Of a DNA stretch of 64,000 bases, positions 34,481 through 44,340 are shown piece by piece. The position numbers and the translations under genes were made by a program. Numbering within the stretch: position 1 is the stretch's first letter; every line of letters starts with the position of its first letter. The DNA comes from Rhodovarius crocodyli. GTDB lineage: Bacteria; Pseudomonadota; Alphaproteobacteria; Acetobacterales; Acetobacteraceae. The stretch covers positions 868,001-932,000 of the forward strand of contig NZ_SACL01000001.1 of the NCBI RefSeq assembly GCF_004005855.1, read 5' to 3'. The notes beneath the pieces were generated by a model. It made no database searches. It was not told the origin of the DNA and was given only the letters and a program-made list of their open reading frames with translations.

Positions 34481-35779
34481 ATGACCCACCCCGATACCGT
34501 CAGCCTGCCGGAGGTGCATCGCAGCGTGGCGGTGCCCGGCGGCGGCGGCAAGCTGCGCCGGATGATGGCCTATATGGGCCCGGGCTTCCTGGTCGCGGTG
34601 GGGTATATGGACCCCGGCAACTGGGCGACCTCGCTCGCGGGTGGGTCGGCCTTCGGCTACACGCTGCTGGCCGTGGCGCTGATGTCGTCCCTGATGGCCA
34701 TGCTGTTGCAGGCCTTCTGCGCGCGGCTGGGGGTCGCGACGGGCCGGGACCTGGCGCAGCTGTGCCGCGAACGCTTCCCCCGCGCCGCCTTCCCCCTATG
34801 GCTGCTGGCCGAGATCGCGATCTGCGCGACTGACCTCGCGGAACTGATCGGCACCGCCATCGCGCTGGAGCTGCTGTTCGGCATTCCGCTGCTGTATGGC
34901 GTGGGGCTGACGGTGCTGGATACCTTCCTGATCCTGTGGTTGCAGCACAAGGGCATGCGCTGGCTGGAGGCGCTGGTCGCGGGCTTCATCTTCCTGATCT
35001 TCGGCTGCTTCGCGGTGCAGATCGCCCTCGCGCATCCGGTGTGGGGCGATGTGCTGATGGGCTATGTGCCGGCCGCCACCATCATCACGGACCGCACGCA
35101 GCTCTACATCGCCATGGGCATCATCGGCGCTACCGTGATGCCGCATAACCTTTATCTGCACACCGCCATCGTGCAGTCCCGCGCCTGGCGCCAGGACCTG
35201 GCCGGCAAGAAGGAGGCGATCCGCTACGCCATCCTGGACAGCACCGTCGCGCTCTGCCTGGCGCTGATGATCAATTCCGCCATCCTGATCACCGCGGCGG
35301 CCATCTTCCATACCTCCGGCAATACCGAGATCGCGGAGATCGGCGATGCCTATCGCCTGATGGCGCCGCTGCTGGGCAGCGACATGGCGGCGAAGCTGTT
35401 CGCGGTGGCGCTGCTGCTGTGCGGGCTGAACGCCACCGTGACCGCGACGCTGGCCGGGCAGATCGTGATGGAGGGCTTCATCCGCTTCCGCCTGTCGCCC
35501 GTGCTGCGGCGGCTGGTGACGCGCATCGTCGCGATCGTGCCGGCGGTGCTCGTCACCTATTACTACGGCGAGTCCGGCACGGCGCAGCTGCTGATCCTGT
35601 CGCAGGTGCTGCTGTCGCTTCAGCTGCCCTTCGCCGTGATCCCGCTGATGATCTTCGTGCAGGACCAGCAGCGCCTGGGCCCGCTGGCCGCCCCCGGCTG
35701 GCAGGTGAAGGTGGGCTGGGTGATCGCGGCGATCATCGTGGCGCTGAACGTGAAGATGCTGAGCGATCTGGTGATCTGA
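34481..35779 (+). CDS. mntH: Nramp-family manganese/divalent metal transporter
   Basis: 432-residue inner-membrane proton-coupled Mn2+ importer. The metal-binding signature DPGN is at residues 44-47 ([11 protein letters not shown]) and MPHN at 220-223 ([11 protein letters not shown]), as in functional Nramp proteins. About eleven membrane segments. The ATG at 34481 follows GGAG by seven bases; an upstream in-frame start (34442) would read through the operator and is rejected. Regulated, by inference, by the divergent MntR. Confidence 0.95.
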   Translation: MTHPDTVSLPEVHRSVAVPGGGGKLRRMMAYMGPGFLVAVGYMDPGNWATSLAGGSAFGYTLLAVALMSSLMAMLLQAFCARLGVATGRDLAQLCRERFPRAAFPLWLLAEIAICATDLAELIGTAIALELLFGIPLLYGVGLTVLDTFLILWLQHKGMRWLEALVAGFIFLIFGCFAVQIALAHPVWGDVLMGYVPAATIITDRTQLYIAMGIIGATVMPHNLYLHTAIVQSRAWRQDLAGKKEAIRYAILDSTVALCLALMINSAILITAAAIFHTSGNTEIAEIGDAYRLMAPLLGSDMAAKLFAVALLLCGLNATVTATLAGQIVMEGFIRFRLSPVLRRLVTRIVAIVPAVLVTYYYGESGTAQLLILSQVLLSLQLPFAVIPLMIFVQDQQRLGPLAAPGWQVKVGWVIAAIIVALNVKMLSDLVI

Positions 35780-35899
35780 CCATGTCTGGCATGTCGTTTG
35801 CCTATCCCGTGTGCGGATTGGGGTTTCCGCGCCACCGCATGGGGAAGATGCGTTCATAAGGCGCACGCTCCCCGTGCATCTGCTTCACGGGAGAGCATC

Positions 35900-36877
35900 A
35901 TGAATCGTCGCCAACTTATGACTGCCGGCCTGGGCCTGCCTCTGGCTGCCCCGGCGCTTGCCCAATCCGGCGCTTGGCCCAGCCGGGGTTCCATCCGGCT
36001 GATCGCGCAGTTTCCGCCCGGCGGGCTGGTCGATACCGTGGCGCGGCTGATGGCGCCCGCCATGTCCCAGGCGCTGGGCCAGACGGTGGTGGTGGAAAAC
36101 CGCGCCGGCGCCGGCGGCGTGATCGGCACCGATGCCGTGGCGAAGGCCGCCCCGGACGGCTACACCCTGCTGGTCAGCCATGCCTCGGTGCATGTGTATT
36201 CCACGGCGACCATGCCCAGCCTGCCCTTCGACCCCATCACCGACTTCACCCATATGGGCATGCTGGTCGAGGCATCGAACGTGCTGCTGGTGAAGGGTGA
36301 CAGCCCCTATCGCACGCTGGACCAGTACCTGACCGCGGCCCGCACCCGCGCCGTGCGCTTCGGCAGCAGCGGCATCGGCTCCGCTCCGCATCTGCTGGGC
36401 GCGATGCTGAGCTCGGAGGCGCATGCGCCGAACCTGGACCATGTGCCCTATCGCGGCAGCGCGCCTGCCCTGCAGGACCTGATGGCCAATGTGATCGAGA
36501 GCTTCATCGACCCCATCACCACCAATGTGCAGATGATGAAGGACGGCGTGCTGCGCGCGTTGGCGGTCTCCACCCCGCAGCGCCTGCCGGCCTTCCCGGA
36601 TGTGCCGACCTTCGCGGAGCTGGGCTTCCCCAAGCTGACCAGCGCGCAGTGGCTGGGCCTGTCCGGGCCGAAGGGCCTGCCGGCGCCGATCGTGGAGCGC
36701 ATCTCGGCACTGATCCCGCAGATCGTGACCATGCCCACCCTGCGCGCGCGCTTCGAGGAGCTGCAGACCCTGCCGCGCAACCCGCCGCCGATGGGCGCGG
36801 AATTCGTGGGCATCATCCGCGAGCAGATCCGCGATTGGACCGCCGTGGCGCGGCAGTTCAATATCGTGGTGAGCTAA
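35900..36877 (+). CDS. Bug-family (TTT) substrate-binding protein
   Basis: 325 residues. A Tat/Sec-like signal (MNRRQLMTAGLGLPLAAPALAQ) is followed by RLIAQFPPGGLVDTVAR, GQTVVVENRAGAGGVIGT, DGYTLLVSHAS, VPYRGSAPALQDLM and FPDVPTFAELGFP. The ATG at 35900 has GGGAGAG upstream. It stands alone, not near TctA/TctB genes, and its stop overlaps that of a convergent TauE/SafE exporter by three bases. Ligand presumably a carboxylate; unknown. Confidence 0.91.
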   Translation: MNRRQLMTAGLGLPLAAPALAQSGAWPSRGSIRLIAQFPPGGLVDTVARLMAPAMSQALGQTVVVENRAGAGGVIGTDAVAKAAPDGYTLLVSHASVHVYSTATMPSLPFDPITDFTHMGMLVEASNVLLVKGDSPYRTLDQYLTAARTRAVRFGSSGIGSAPHLLGAMLSSEAHAPNLDHVPYRGSAPALQDLMANVIESFIDPITTNVQMMKDGVLRALAVSTPQRLPAFPDVPTFAELGFPKLTSAQWLGLSGPKGLPAPIVERISALIPQIVTMPTLRARFEELQTLPRNPPPMGAEFVGIIREQIRDWTAVARQFNIVVS

Positions 36878-37611
36878 CCCACGGCGCGCCAGAGGATCTC
36901 CGCGCCGAGTATCGCCAGCCCGACGAAGAAGATCTTCCGGAACAGTTCCGGGCGCACCCGCGCCCGGAGCCACCCGCCCAGCAGCATGCCCAGCAAGGCC
37001 GGCAGCAGCGCCAGCAGCGACGCACCCAGCGCCAGCCCCGGCAGGGCGCCATGCCAGGCCAGCCCCAGCCCCAGCGCGAAGGTCGAGACGGTGAAGGACA
37101 GGCCCAGCGCCTGCACCAGATCGTCGCGCGCCAGCCCCAGCGCCGAGAGATACGGCACGGCCGGGATGACGAACACGCCCGTCGCACCCGTGACGGCGCC
37201 GGTCGCCAGCCCCACCAGCGGCCCGGCCCAGCCGCGTGCCTGCACCGGCACGCTCAGGCCGGGCTTCGCCAGCCCGATGGCCGCATAGGCCAGCAGCGCC
37301 AGCCCCAGCCCGGCGGTGGCCAGATGCACCGCCGGCCCGGCGATCAGGCCGGAGCACGCGATGGTGCCGAGCGCGATGCCCAGCATCATCCCCCACAACT
37401 GCCGCAGCAGCGGCAGGAAGCGCGGCCCGGCCAGCAGCTGCCACAAATTCGTCACCGCCGAAGGCACCAGCAGCATGGCCGCCGCCTGGGCGGGCGGCAT
37501 GGCGGCGGCCAGCAACCCCATGGCCACCGTCGGCAGGCCCAGGCCGATCACGCCCTTCACCAGCCCCGCCAGCAGAAAGGTCAGCGTGATCAGGATCAGG
37601 TGCTCGGTCAT
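36874..37611 (-). CDS. TauE/SafE-family (sulfite/organosulfonate exporter-like) membrane protein
   Basis: 245 residues with about eight hydrophobic segments in two repeats. The repeat motifs AGLVKGVIGLGLPTVAMGLL and GLATGAVTGATGVFVIPAVPYL are characteristic of the family. Members export sulfite, sulfoacetate or related anions. The ATG at 37611 was chosen over one 36 bases upstream, since MTEHLILITL goes straight into the first membrane helix. Divergent from a LysR regulator that may control it. Confidence 0.87.
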   Translation of the reverse strand: MTEHLILITLTFLLAGLVKGVIGLGLPTVAMGLLAAAMPPAQAAAMLLVPSAVTNLWQLLAGPRFLPLLRQLWGMMLGIALGTIACSGLIAGPAVHLATAGLGLALLAYAAIGLAKPGLSVPVQARGWAGPLVGLATGAVTGATGVFVIPAVPYLSALGLARDDLVQALGLSFTVSTFALGLGLAWHGALPGLALGASLLALLPALLGMLLGGWLRARVRPELFRKIFFVGLAILGAEILWRAVG

Positions 37612-37669
37612 GATGCGCACACTGGACGGCCACCCAAGCGTCCGCAATCTGTCATTGGCAGAGCCAGGC

Positions 37670-37684
37670 TTCGGATATTACGAA
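37670..37684. promoter_or_regulatory. Candidate LysR box
   Basis: TTCG-N7-CGAA, extended to CTTCG/CGAAG, which contains a T-N11-A motif. It lies 7 bases upstream of the lysR ATG and 58 bases from the exporter start, so it could serve autorepression and divergent control. Confidence 0.4.
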
Positions 37685-37690
37685 GGCTGC

Positions 37691-38569
37691 ATGCATCTGG
37701 ACCTGACCGACCTGCGCCTGTTCCTGCTGGTGGCGGAGGCCGGCAGCATCACCGGCGGCGCCGACCGCGCCGGGCTCGCGCTCGCCAGTGCCAGCGCCCG
37801 GCTGCGCGGCATGGAGGATCAGGCAGGCCTCGCCCTGCTGGAGCGCGGGCGGCGCGGCGTGACGCCCACCCCCGCCGGCCGCGCCCTGCTGGTGCATGCC
37901 CGCACCATGCTGGCGCAGCTGGACCGGCTGCGGGGCGAGATGGGCGAATTCGCCGCCGGGCTGCGCGGCCATGTGCGGCTGCTGGCCAACACCGCTGCCT
38001 CCACCGAGATATTGCCGGATCTGCTGGCAGGCTTCCTGGCCGCCAACCCCAGCCTGGATGTGGAATTGCAGGACCGCACCAGCCCCGCCGTGGCCCAGGC
38101 GGTGGCGGAGGGTTCCGCCGAGCTGGGCATCGCGGCGGACCACGCGGATTTCTCGGGGCTGGAGCGGCACTTCTTCCGCGATGACCGGCTGGTGCTGGTA
38201 ACGCCGCCGGGTCATCCGCTGGCGGGGCGCGGCGCGTTGCCATTCGCCGAGTGTCTCGCCGAGGAGTTCATCGGCCTGGCGGGCGACACCGCGCTGCACC
38301 TGCATGTGCTGGGCCATGCGCAGCGCGCCGGGCGGCCGCTGCGCATGCGGGCGCGGGTGGAGGGGGTGGACGGCGTGTGCCGCATCGTCTCGCAAGGCGT
38401 GGGCGTGGCGGTGGTGCCGGAACGCAGCGCCGCCCGCTGGCCCGCCCTTGCCGCCGTGCGGCTGGCCGACCCGTGGGCGGAACGCCGCCTGCACCTGGTG
38501 ACGCGCGCGGGTGCCACGCTGACGCCCCCGGCGCGGCGGCTGGCAGATCACCTGCTCACGGCACGATAA
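37691..38569 (+). CDS. LysR-family transcriptional regulator
   Basis: 292 residues. The HTH is in residues 1-60 (LDLTDLRLFLLVAEAGSITGGAD, ASASARLRGMEDQAGLALLERGRRGV), and the effector domain has the usual ALFVEG-like region replaced by AVAEGSAELGIAAD. The ATG at 37691 is the natural start. Divergent from the TauE/SafE exporter and overlapping the convergent azlD gene by 14 bases. Its likely target is the exporter; a role in azlCD is not supported by layout. Confidence 0.9.
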   Translation: MHLDLTDLRLFLLVAEAGSITGGADRAGLALASASARLRGMEDQAGLALLERGRRGVTPTPAGRALLVHARTMLAQLDRLRGEMGEFAAGLRGHVRLLANTAASTEILPDLLAGFLAANPSLDVELQDRTSPAVAQAVAEGSAELGIAADHADFSGLERHFFRDDRLVLVTPPGHPLAGRGALPFAECLAEEFIGLAGDTALHLHVLGHAQRAGRPLRMRARVEGVDGVCRIVSQGVGVAVVPERSAARWPALAAVRLADPWAERRLHLVTRAGATLTPPARRLADHLLTAR

Positions 38570-38855
38570 GGCGCAGCACAGCCACCGTCGCCACCCCGGC
38601 CAGCGCCGCCGCCAGGTCGCTGCCGAACAGCCGCATCGCCAGCACCACCACCGCGAGCCCCGCGCATTCGGCGATGCGGCCCTGGCGCAGCACCGGCGCC
38701 AATATGCCCACCATCACACCCAGCGGCAGGGCGCGCAGCGCTGCCTCCAGCCGGGGCGTGATGGGCACGAAGCGCATCACCCAGAACCCGCCCACCCGGC
38801 AGAAGAACGACACCGCGGCCATGGCGACCAGCGCGATCAGGAACTCGGTGCTCAT
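38556..38855 (-). CDS. azlD: AzlD-family branched-chain amino acid exporter small subunit
   Basis: 99 residues, four hydrophobic segments. FFCRVGGFWVMRFVPITPRLEAALRALPLGVMVGILAP is the family core. It works with AzlC, whose gene overlaps it by four bases (ATGA), to export branched-chain amino acids or their analogues. The ATG at 38855 is chosen over an upstream extension that would lie within azlC. Confidence 0.88.
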   Translation of the reverse strand: MSTEFLIALVAMAAVSFFCRVGGFWVMRFVPITPRLEAALRALPLGVMVGILAPVLRQGRIAECAGLAVVVLAMRLFGSDLAAALAGVATVAVLRLIVP

Positions 38856-39541
38856 GGCCGGTGCATCAGCGCGCCGGCCGCCCCCGCCGCCAGGGCCGCG
38901 ATCACGATCACCCAGCCCGCCGAGAGCATCGGCACCAGGACCAGCCCCGCCGCCAGCGCCGCCAGCACCGGCCACAGGTCAGCGCGCGACCGCCACATGC
39001 CCATCATCAGCGCGGCGGAGAATGCCACCAGCATGAAGTCCATGCCGAGCGAGGCAGGGTCCGGGATCAGCCCGCCCATCAGCCGCCCGGCCAGCGTGCC
39101 GCCCACCCAGGGCAGGAACATCGCGAGGCCGGAGCCCAGCACGAAGCCCGCATCGTCCTGCCCGCGCTCACGCTCGGCCATGGAGAGCGCCCAGTTGGCG
39201 TCGCCCAGGAAGAACAGGCTGCTGTAGCTCTGCGCCGGCGGCGCGCCGCCCAGCCACGGGTACATCGCCGCGCCATACAGCAGATAGCGCGCGTTCATCA
39301 GCAGCACCGTGGCCAGCAGCGGCAGCAGGGCCGCGCCCTCACGCATCACCTGCAACGCCGCCATCTGGGCGGAGCCCGAATAGACGAAGATGCTCATCAG
39401 CACGGCTTCCAGCGCCGAGAGCCGGGCCTCGGTGGCCAGGATGCCGAAAACGAGGCCGTAGATCAGCACGCCCGCGCCGAGCGGCTGGGCGCGCAGAAAC
39501 CCGTGCCGCACCCCCGCCCAGGTGAAGGGCGGCGCCTGCAT
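38852..39541 (-). CDS. azlC: AzlC-family branched-chain amino acid permease
   Basis: 229 residues. It starts with FTWAGVRHGFLRAQPLGAGVLIYGLVFG, then SIFVYSGSAQMAALQ, NARYLLYGAAMYPWL and FFLGDANWALSMAE, all typical of AzlC/YgaZ. It forms a two-component exporter with AzlD. Its stop overlaps the azlD start, and its start overlaps by one base the stop of the racemase-family gene upstream, so the three are probably one operon. A second, distinct azlCD pair lies at 50671-51695. Confidence 0.9.
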   Translation of the reverse strand: MQAPPFTWAGVRHGFLRAQPLGAGVLIYGLVFGILATEARLSALEAVLMSIFVYSGSAQMAALQVMREGAALLPLLATVLLMNARYLLYGAAMYPWLGGAPPAQSYSSLFFLGDANWALSMAERERGQDDAGFVLGSGLAMFLPWVGGTLAGRLMGGLIPDPASLGMDFMLVAFSAALMMGMWRSRADLWPVLAALAAGLVLVPMLSAGWVIVIAALAAGAAGALMHRP

Positions 39542-40266
39542 CAGCCTTGCAGAGCCTGGGCCAGCGCGTCACCCAGCCCCTGGCTGGCGCGGCCCTTCAC
39601 GGGCGCCAGGCTGCCGTTCAGCGGGCGGGGCAGCTTCAGCCCCGCCAGCCCTTCCAGCAGGCGCACGCCGCAGGCGATGCCGTCCAGCAGGGGCACCGGG
39701 CTGTTCAGCCGGGCGCCCATGCCCGCCAGTGCCGCGCCGCCCAGAACGATGCTCTCGGCCCCCTGGGAGACGAGGGCGGCGATGGCGGTGTTGACCTGCA
39801 CGGCTACCGCCTGCGGGTCGTCCAGCGCATCCTTCGGCGTGGCGGAAACGCCCAGCAGCCCGGCCAGCCGGCCGGAGAAGCCATGATGGGCAATGAGCTC
39901 GCGATAGATCTCGACACCGCCGAAGGTGACCAGGCCGAAACGGCGGCCGACCGTCATGGCGGTGAGACACGCCGCTTCGGTCATGCCCAGCACCGGGCAG
40001 GGCATCAGCTGGCGCGCGGCCTCCAGCGCCGTGTCGTAGCTGACGGCCAGCAGCACGCCGTCCACCTTTCCGGCGAAGGGGGCCATCGCCTCCAGCATGC
40101 CATGCGCCGCGATGGCGTTTTCCAGCCGGCTGGAGATCACGGCCGGGCCGATGGCCGGGGTCAGGGGCACGACCTCCGTCCCTGGCGACGCGGCGGCCCG
40201 CCCGGCGGCCGCACAGAGTTCGGTGATCGCGGCCGTGGTGTTGCCGTTGACGAGAAGAATGCGCAT
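39541..40266 (-). CDS. Asp/Glu/hydantoin racemase-family protein lacking the usual cysteines
   Basis: 241 residues with the family fold: MRILLVNGNTTAAITELC at the start, DGVLLAVSYDTALEAARQL, VTFGGVEIYRELIAHHGF, SIVLGGAALAGM. In hydantoin racemases the two catalytic cysteines lie at the positions that here read V75/S76 and G176/G177. C90, C100 and C199 are elsewhere. It may therefore be a different enzyme of the superfamily or inactive as a racemase. Operon with azlCD; divergent from an M20 peptidase, 46 bases apart. Function uncertain. Confidence 0.72.
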   Translation of the reverse strand: MRILLVNGNTTAAITELCAAAGRAAASPGTEVVPLTPAIGPAVISSRLENAIAAHGMLEAMAPFAGKVDGVLLAVSYDTALEAARQLMPCPVLGMTEAACLTAMTVGRRFGLVTFGGVEIYRELIAHHGFSGRLAGLLGVSATPKDALDDPQAVAVQVNTAIAALVSQGAESIVLGGAALAGMGARLNSPVPLLDGIACGVRLLEGLAGLKLPRPLNGSLAPVKGRASQGLGDALAQALQG

Positions 40267-40312
40267 GGCCGCCAGCTTGCAGAGCCGTCACACCCGCCGC
40301 AAGCTCCGTGGC

Positions 40313-41452
40313 ATGACACCCGACACCGCCGCCCTCGACCTGCCCTTCGACTCCGACCGCATGCTGGATGGCCTGCGCACTTGGATCGAAACCGAAAGCC
40401 CCACCTTCGACGCCGCCGCCGTCAACCGGATGATGGGCGTCGCCGCCCGCGACCTGGCGCTGGCGGGTGCCAGCGTGGAGACGATCCCGGGCCGGATGAA
40501 CCTGGGCGACTGCGTGCGCGCCAAGTTCGACCACCCGTCGAAGGAAAAGGGCATCCTCGTCCTCGGCCACATGGACACGGTGCACCCGATGGGCACCATC
40601 AACGGCCAGCTGCATTTCCGCCGTGAGGGCAACAAGGCCTTCGGCCCCGGCATCCAGGACATGAAGGGCGGCAACTACATCGCGCTCGAAGCCGTGAAGC
40701 AGCTGCGCGCCGCCGGTATCCAGACCTCGCGCCCCGTGACGTTCCTGTTCACCTCCGACGAGGAAATCGGCAGCCCCGCCACCCGTGACCTGATCGAGGC
40801 AGAGGCCGCCCGCCACGCCGTGGTGCTGGTGCCCGAGCCCGCGCGGCCCGATGGCGGCGTGGTGACCGGCCGCTATGCCATCGCGCGCTTCAACATGCGC
40901 AGCACCGGCCGCCCCTCCCATGCCGGCGCACGCCTGGCCGAGGGCCGCAGCGCCATCAAGGAAATGTGCCGCCAGATCCTCGCGATCGAGGACATGACGA
41001 CGGAGGCCTGCACCTTCTCGGTCGGCGTGCTGCAGGGCGGCACCTGGGTGAACTGCGTGACCACCCATTGCGACGCGGAGGCCCTGTCCATGGCCAAGCG
41101 CCAGGAGGATCTGGACGCCGCGGTCGAGAAGATGCTGGCCCTGCGCGCCACCGGCAACGACGTGTCCTTCGAGGTGAAGCGCGGCGTGACGCGGCCGGTG
41201 TGGGAACCCAACGAAGGGGTCATGCAGTTGCACGGCAAGGCTCAGGCCCTGGCCGAGCGGCTGGGCTTCAACGTGCCGTCGCAGTCGGCCGGCGGCGGGT
41301 CGGACGGCAACTTCACCGGCGCCATGGGCATCCCGACGCTGGACGGCCTGGGCGTGCGCGGCGCGCTGGCGCACACGCTGGAGGAGCACATCTTCGTGGA
41401 CAGCCTGGCGGAGCGCGGGAAGCTGTTCGCGGGGTTGTTGCAGGTGGTGTGA
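40313..41452 (+). CDS. M20-family metallopeptidase (carboxypeptidase G2-like)
   Basis: 379 residues. The di-zinc site is readable: H86 and D88 (LGHMDTVHP), D116 (GPGIQDMKGG), general base E150 and ligand E151 (FTSDEEIGS), and a distal His in GALAHTLEEHIF. The dimerisation domain is around RYAIARFNMRSTGRPSHAGA. The family hydrolyses C-terminal glutamate, N-acyl amino acids or dipeptides. The ATG at 40313 lies just after the divergent racemase-family gene; the two may handle the same amino-acid derivative (inference). Confidence 0.88.
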   Translation: MTPDTAALDLPFDSDRMLDGLRTWIETESPTFDAAAVNRMMGVAARDLALAGASVETIPGRMNLGDCVRAKFDHPSKEKGILVLGHMDTVHPMGTINGQLHFRREGNKAFGPGIQDMKGGNYIALEAVKQLRAAGIQTSRPVTFLFTSDEEIGSPATRDLIEAEAARHAVVLVPEPARPDGGVVTGRYAIARFNMRSTGRPSHAGARLAEGRSAIKEMCRQILAIEDMTTEACTFSVGVLQGGTWVNCVTTHCDAEALSMAKRQEDLDAAVEKMLALRATGNDVSFEVKRGVTRPVWEPNEGVMQLHGKAQALAERLGFNVPSQSAGGGSDGNFTGAMGIPTLDGLGVRGALAHTLEEHIFVDSLAERGKLFAGLLQVV

Positions 41453-41458
41453 GGCACT

Positions 41459-41686
41459 CGGGGGCCTTGCCCCCGAACCCCCACCAGGACCGTGCTCGGT
41501 CCTGGACCTAGAGCACTTGGCACCAGACCCTGCCAAGGTTTTTCTCATTGAATATTATAATGAAAATGGCGCCAAGCCTGCGAAGGCCGGGCGCCAAACT
41601 TCTATCAGGTCCAGGAGATATTATCTCCTGGCGGGGGTGCCGGGGGCAGAGCCCCTGGCTCGGGGTGTCGGGGGCAAAGCCCCTGA
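41459..41686 (-). repeat. Composite hairpin repeat, copy B (inverted)
   Basis: Begins 7 bases after the peptidase stop: CGGGGGC-CTT-GCCCCCG (41459-41475); CCAGGACCG with its complement (41484-41505, loop TGCT); an A/T-rich inverted segment near 41540-41565; GGCGCC repeats at ~41567-41595; CCAGGAGAT with its complement (41611-41631, loop ATT); a final GGGGC-AAA-GCCCC at 41671-41683. Bases 41602-41636 are the complement of 642-676 in copy A. It occupies nearly all of the space before murJ. Confidence 0.8.
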
Positions 41687-41725
41687 CGGCTTGAACCCCC
41701 CGCCCCTCCGTGGGACACCGCGCTG

Positions 41726-43264
41726 ATGCTGCGTCACTTCGCCACTGTCGGCGGCTGGACCATGGCGAGCCGCCTGCTCGGCTTCGCGCGGGACATGCTG
41801 ATCGCCGCCCGGCTGGGTGCCGGCCCGATGGCCGATGCCTTTTTCGTCGCCCTCAAGCTGCCCAACCTGTTCCGCCGCCTGTTCGGTGAGGGCGCGTTCA
41901 ACGCCGCCTTCGTGCCGGCCTTCGCGTCGCTCTACACCCGCCAGGGGCCGCAGGCCGCGCGGCAGCTGGCGGAGCGCCTGGCATCGCTGATGGCCTTGTG
42001 GCTGGGCGGGCTGACGGTGCTGGGGCTGGTGTTCATGCCGCAGGTGCTGGCGGTGCTGGCCCCCGGCTTCGCCGCGCGCGGCGAGGAGCAGATGCGCCTG
42101 GCCACCGAGCTGACGCGCATCGTGTTTCCGTATCTGCCCTTCATCTGCCTGACGGCGCTGGTCTCGGGCGTGCTGAACAGCATGTCGCGCTTCACGGCGG
42201 CGGCGGCGGCGCCGATCTTCTTCAACCTGCTGTCCATGGCGTCCCTGCTGGCGCTCGCGCGCTATACAGACACGCCGGCCCATGCGCTGGCCTGGGGTGT
42301 CACGATCTCGGGCGTGGCGCAGCTGTGGCTGGTCTGGTGGGCGGCGGCGCGGGCCGGGATGGTGCTGCGGCCGGCCCTGCCCCGGCTCTCGGCCGCCGAG
42401 ATGCAGGTGTTGCGCCGCATGGGGCCGGGGCTGATCGGGGCGGGCGTCACGCAGCTGAACCTGGCGGTGGATGTGATCATCGCGTCGCTGCTGCCGGCGG
42501 GCTCGGTGTCCTTCCTGTATTACGCGGACCGCGTGGCGCAGCTGCCGCTGGGCGTGATCGGGGCGGCGATCGGCACTGCGCTGCTGCCCACGCTGGCGGC
42601 GCAGCTGGCGGGCGGCAAGAGCCTGTCGGCGCATCTGTCGATGAACCGGGGCGTCGAGATCACGCTGGCGCTGTGCGTGCCGGCGGCGGCAGCCCTGATG
42701 GTGCTGGCGCACCCGATCATGGCGGTGCTGTTCCAGCGCGGCGCCTATACGGCCGCCGATGTCGCGGCCAGCGCGCCGGTGCTGGTGGCCTATGCCGCCG
42801 GCCTGCCGGCCTTCGTGCTGGTGAAGGCGCTGGCGCCCGGCTTCTTCGCGCGGGGCGACACCCGCACGCCGGTCATCATCGGGCTGTGCACCGTGGCGCT
42901 GAACCTGGGGCTGAACCTGCTGTTCCTGCACGCCACGGGGTTCGAGGCTGTGGGCATCGCGGCCTCCACCGGCATCGCGGCCTGGGTGAATGCGGGGCTG
43001 CTGGGCGTGCTGCTGCTGCGCCGGCGGCTGTGGGTGCCCGACAGGCGGCTGCGGCGGGACATGCCGCGCCTGCTGGCCTCGGCCGCGGCGATGGCGGCGG
43101 TGCTGTGGGTGCTGGCCGCATTCCTGCCCATGGGGCCGGGCCTGCTGGGCAGCGCGGTGTTCGGGGCGGTCTGCGTGGTGGGGGCCGGCTGCTACTTCGC
43201 GCTGGCGCATGTCACGGGCGCGCTGGACCTGCGCGAGGTGAAGCGGATGATGCGGCGGCGGTGA
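41726..43264 (+). CDS. murJ: Lipid II flippase MurJ
   Basis: 512-residue polytopic protein (about 14 membrane segments) of the MurJ/MviN group. [45 protein letters not shown]-type opening, [18 protein letters not shown] and [11 protein letters not shown] are hallmark motifs, including the conserved arginines of the central cavity. It flips lipid II to the periplasm for peptidoglycan synthesis. The upstream region is the hairpin repeat B. It is followed 61 bases later by trpS. Confidence 0.95.
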   Translation: MLRHFATVGGWTMASRLLGFARDMLIAARLGAGPMADAFFVALKLPNLFRRLFGEGAFNAAFVPAFASLYTRQGPQAARQLAERLASLMALWLGGLTVLGLVFMPQVLAVLAPGFAARGEEQMRLATELTRIVFPYLPFICLTALVSGVLNSMSRFTAAAAAPIFFNLLSMASLLALARYTDTPAHALAWGVTISGVAQLWLVWWAAARAGMVLRPALPRLSAAEMQVLRRMGPGLIGAGVTQLNLAVDVIIASLLPAGSVSFLYYADRVAQLPLGVIGAAIGTALLPTLAAQLAGGKSLSAHLSMNRGVEITLALCVPAAAALMVLAHPIMAVLFQRGAYTAADVAASAPVLVAYAAGLPAFVLVKALAPGFFARGDTRTPVIIGLCTVALNLGLNLLFLHATGFEAVGIAASTGIAAWVNAGLLGVLLLRRRLWVPDRRLRRDMPRLLASAAAMAAVLWVLAAFLPMGPGLLGSAVFGAVCVVGAGCYFALAHVTGALDLREVKRMMRRR

Positions 43265-43325
43265 CTTGACCCCACCCCCGGGGCGCGCGAAGCAAAGCGC
43301 CTCTGTTCACCATGGAAGCACCCCC

Positions 43326-44327
43326 ATGCAGCGCGTTTTCTCGGGCATCCAGCCCTCCGGCATTCCCACTCTCGGCAACTACCTGGGTGCCATCCGCAAC
43401 TGGGTGCCGATGCAGGACGAAAGCGAGTGCCTGTTCTGCGTGGTGGACCTGCACGCCATCACCCAGCGGCAGGACCCGAAGGAGCTGCTGTCCAACACCC
43501 GCGAAATGGCCGCCACCCTGCTGGCCTGCGGTCTGGACCTGAACAAGTGCACCCTGTTCGTGCAGTCCCATGTGCCGGCGCATGCGCAGCTGGGCTGGGT
43601 GTTCAACTGCATCGCGCGCATGGGCTGGCTGAACCGCATGACGCAGTTCAAGGACAAGGCCGGCAAGAACCGTGAGGAAGTCTCGACCGGCCTGTTCGTC
43701 TATCCGAACCTGATGGCGGCCGACATCCTGGTCTATCACGCCAATGTCGTGCCCGTGGGCGACGACCAGAAGCAGCACCTGGAGCTGGCGAACGACATCG
43801 CGCAGAAGTTCAACCACGATTACGGCGTGGACTTCTTCCCCAACATCCAGCCGATGATCCAGGGCGTGGCCGCGCGGGTGATGAGCCTGCGTGACGGCAC
43901 CAAGAAGATGAGCAAGTCCGACCCCTCGGACCAGTCGCGCATCAACCTGACCGACGACGCGGACCTGATCGCGGACAAGATCAAGCGCGCCAAGACCGAC
44001 CCCGATGTGCTGCCGGACAACCTGGCCGCGCTGGAAGGCCGGCCGGAGGCACGGAACCTGGTGGGCATCCTGGCCGCCGTCACGGGCACCACGCCCGAGG
44101 CCGTGCTGGCCGAGCATGCGGGCAAGGGTTTCGGCGCCTTCAAGCCGGTGCTGACGGAGGCCCTGGTCTCGCACCTGACGCCGATCCGGGCCGAGATGCA
44201 GCGCCTGCTGACCGACCCCGGCGCGCTGGATGCCGAGCTGCGGCGCGGCGCCGAGAAGGCGGATGCGATCGCGGAGCCGATCCTGAAAAAGACCTACGAG
44301 ATCGTGGGCTTCCTGGCCCGTCGGTGA
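43326..44327 (+). CDS. trpS: Tryptophan--tRNA ligase
   Basis: 333 residues, a normal bacterial class Ic synthetase. The start [23 protein letters not shown] contains the HIGH-equivalent TLGN. KMSKS is at 194-198 ([15 protein letters not shown]), with [13 protein letters not shown] and [10 protein letters not shown] for tryptophan binding. The ATG at 43326 is preferred to an in-frame upstream start at 43266, which would add 20 unrelated residues. Charges tRNA-Trp. Confidence 0.97.
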   Translation: MQRVFSGIQPSGIPTLGNYLGAIRNWVPMQDESECLFCVVDLHAITQRQDPKELLSNTREMAATLLACGLDLNKCTLFVQSHVPAHAQLGWVFNCIARMGWLNRMTQFKDKAGKNREEVSTGLFVYPNLMAADILVYHANVVPVGDDQKQHLELANDIAQKFNHDYGVDFFPNIQPMIQGVAARVMSLRDGTKKMSKSDPSDQSRINLTDDADLIADKIKRAKTDPDVLPDNLAALEGRPEARNLVGILAAVTGTTPEAVLAEHAGKGFGAFKPVLTEALVSHLTPIRAEMQRLLTDPGALDAELRRGAEKADAIAEPILKKTYEIVGFLARR

Positions 44328-44340
44328 CATAGTCCGGGGC

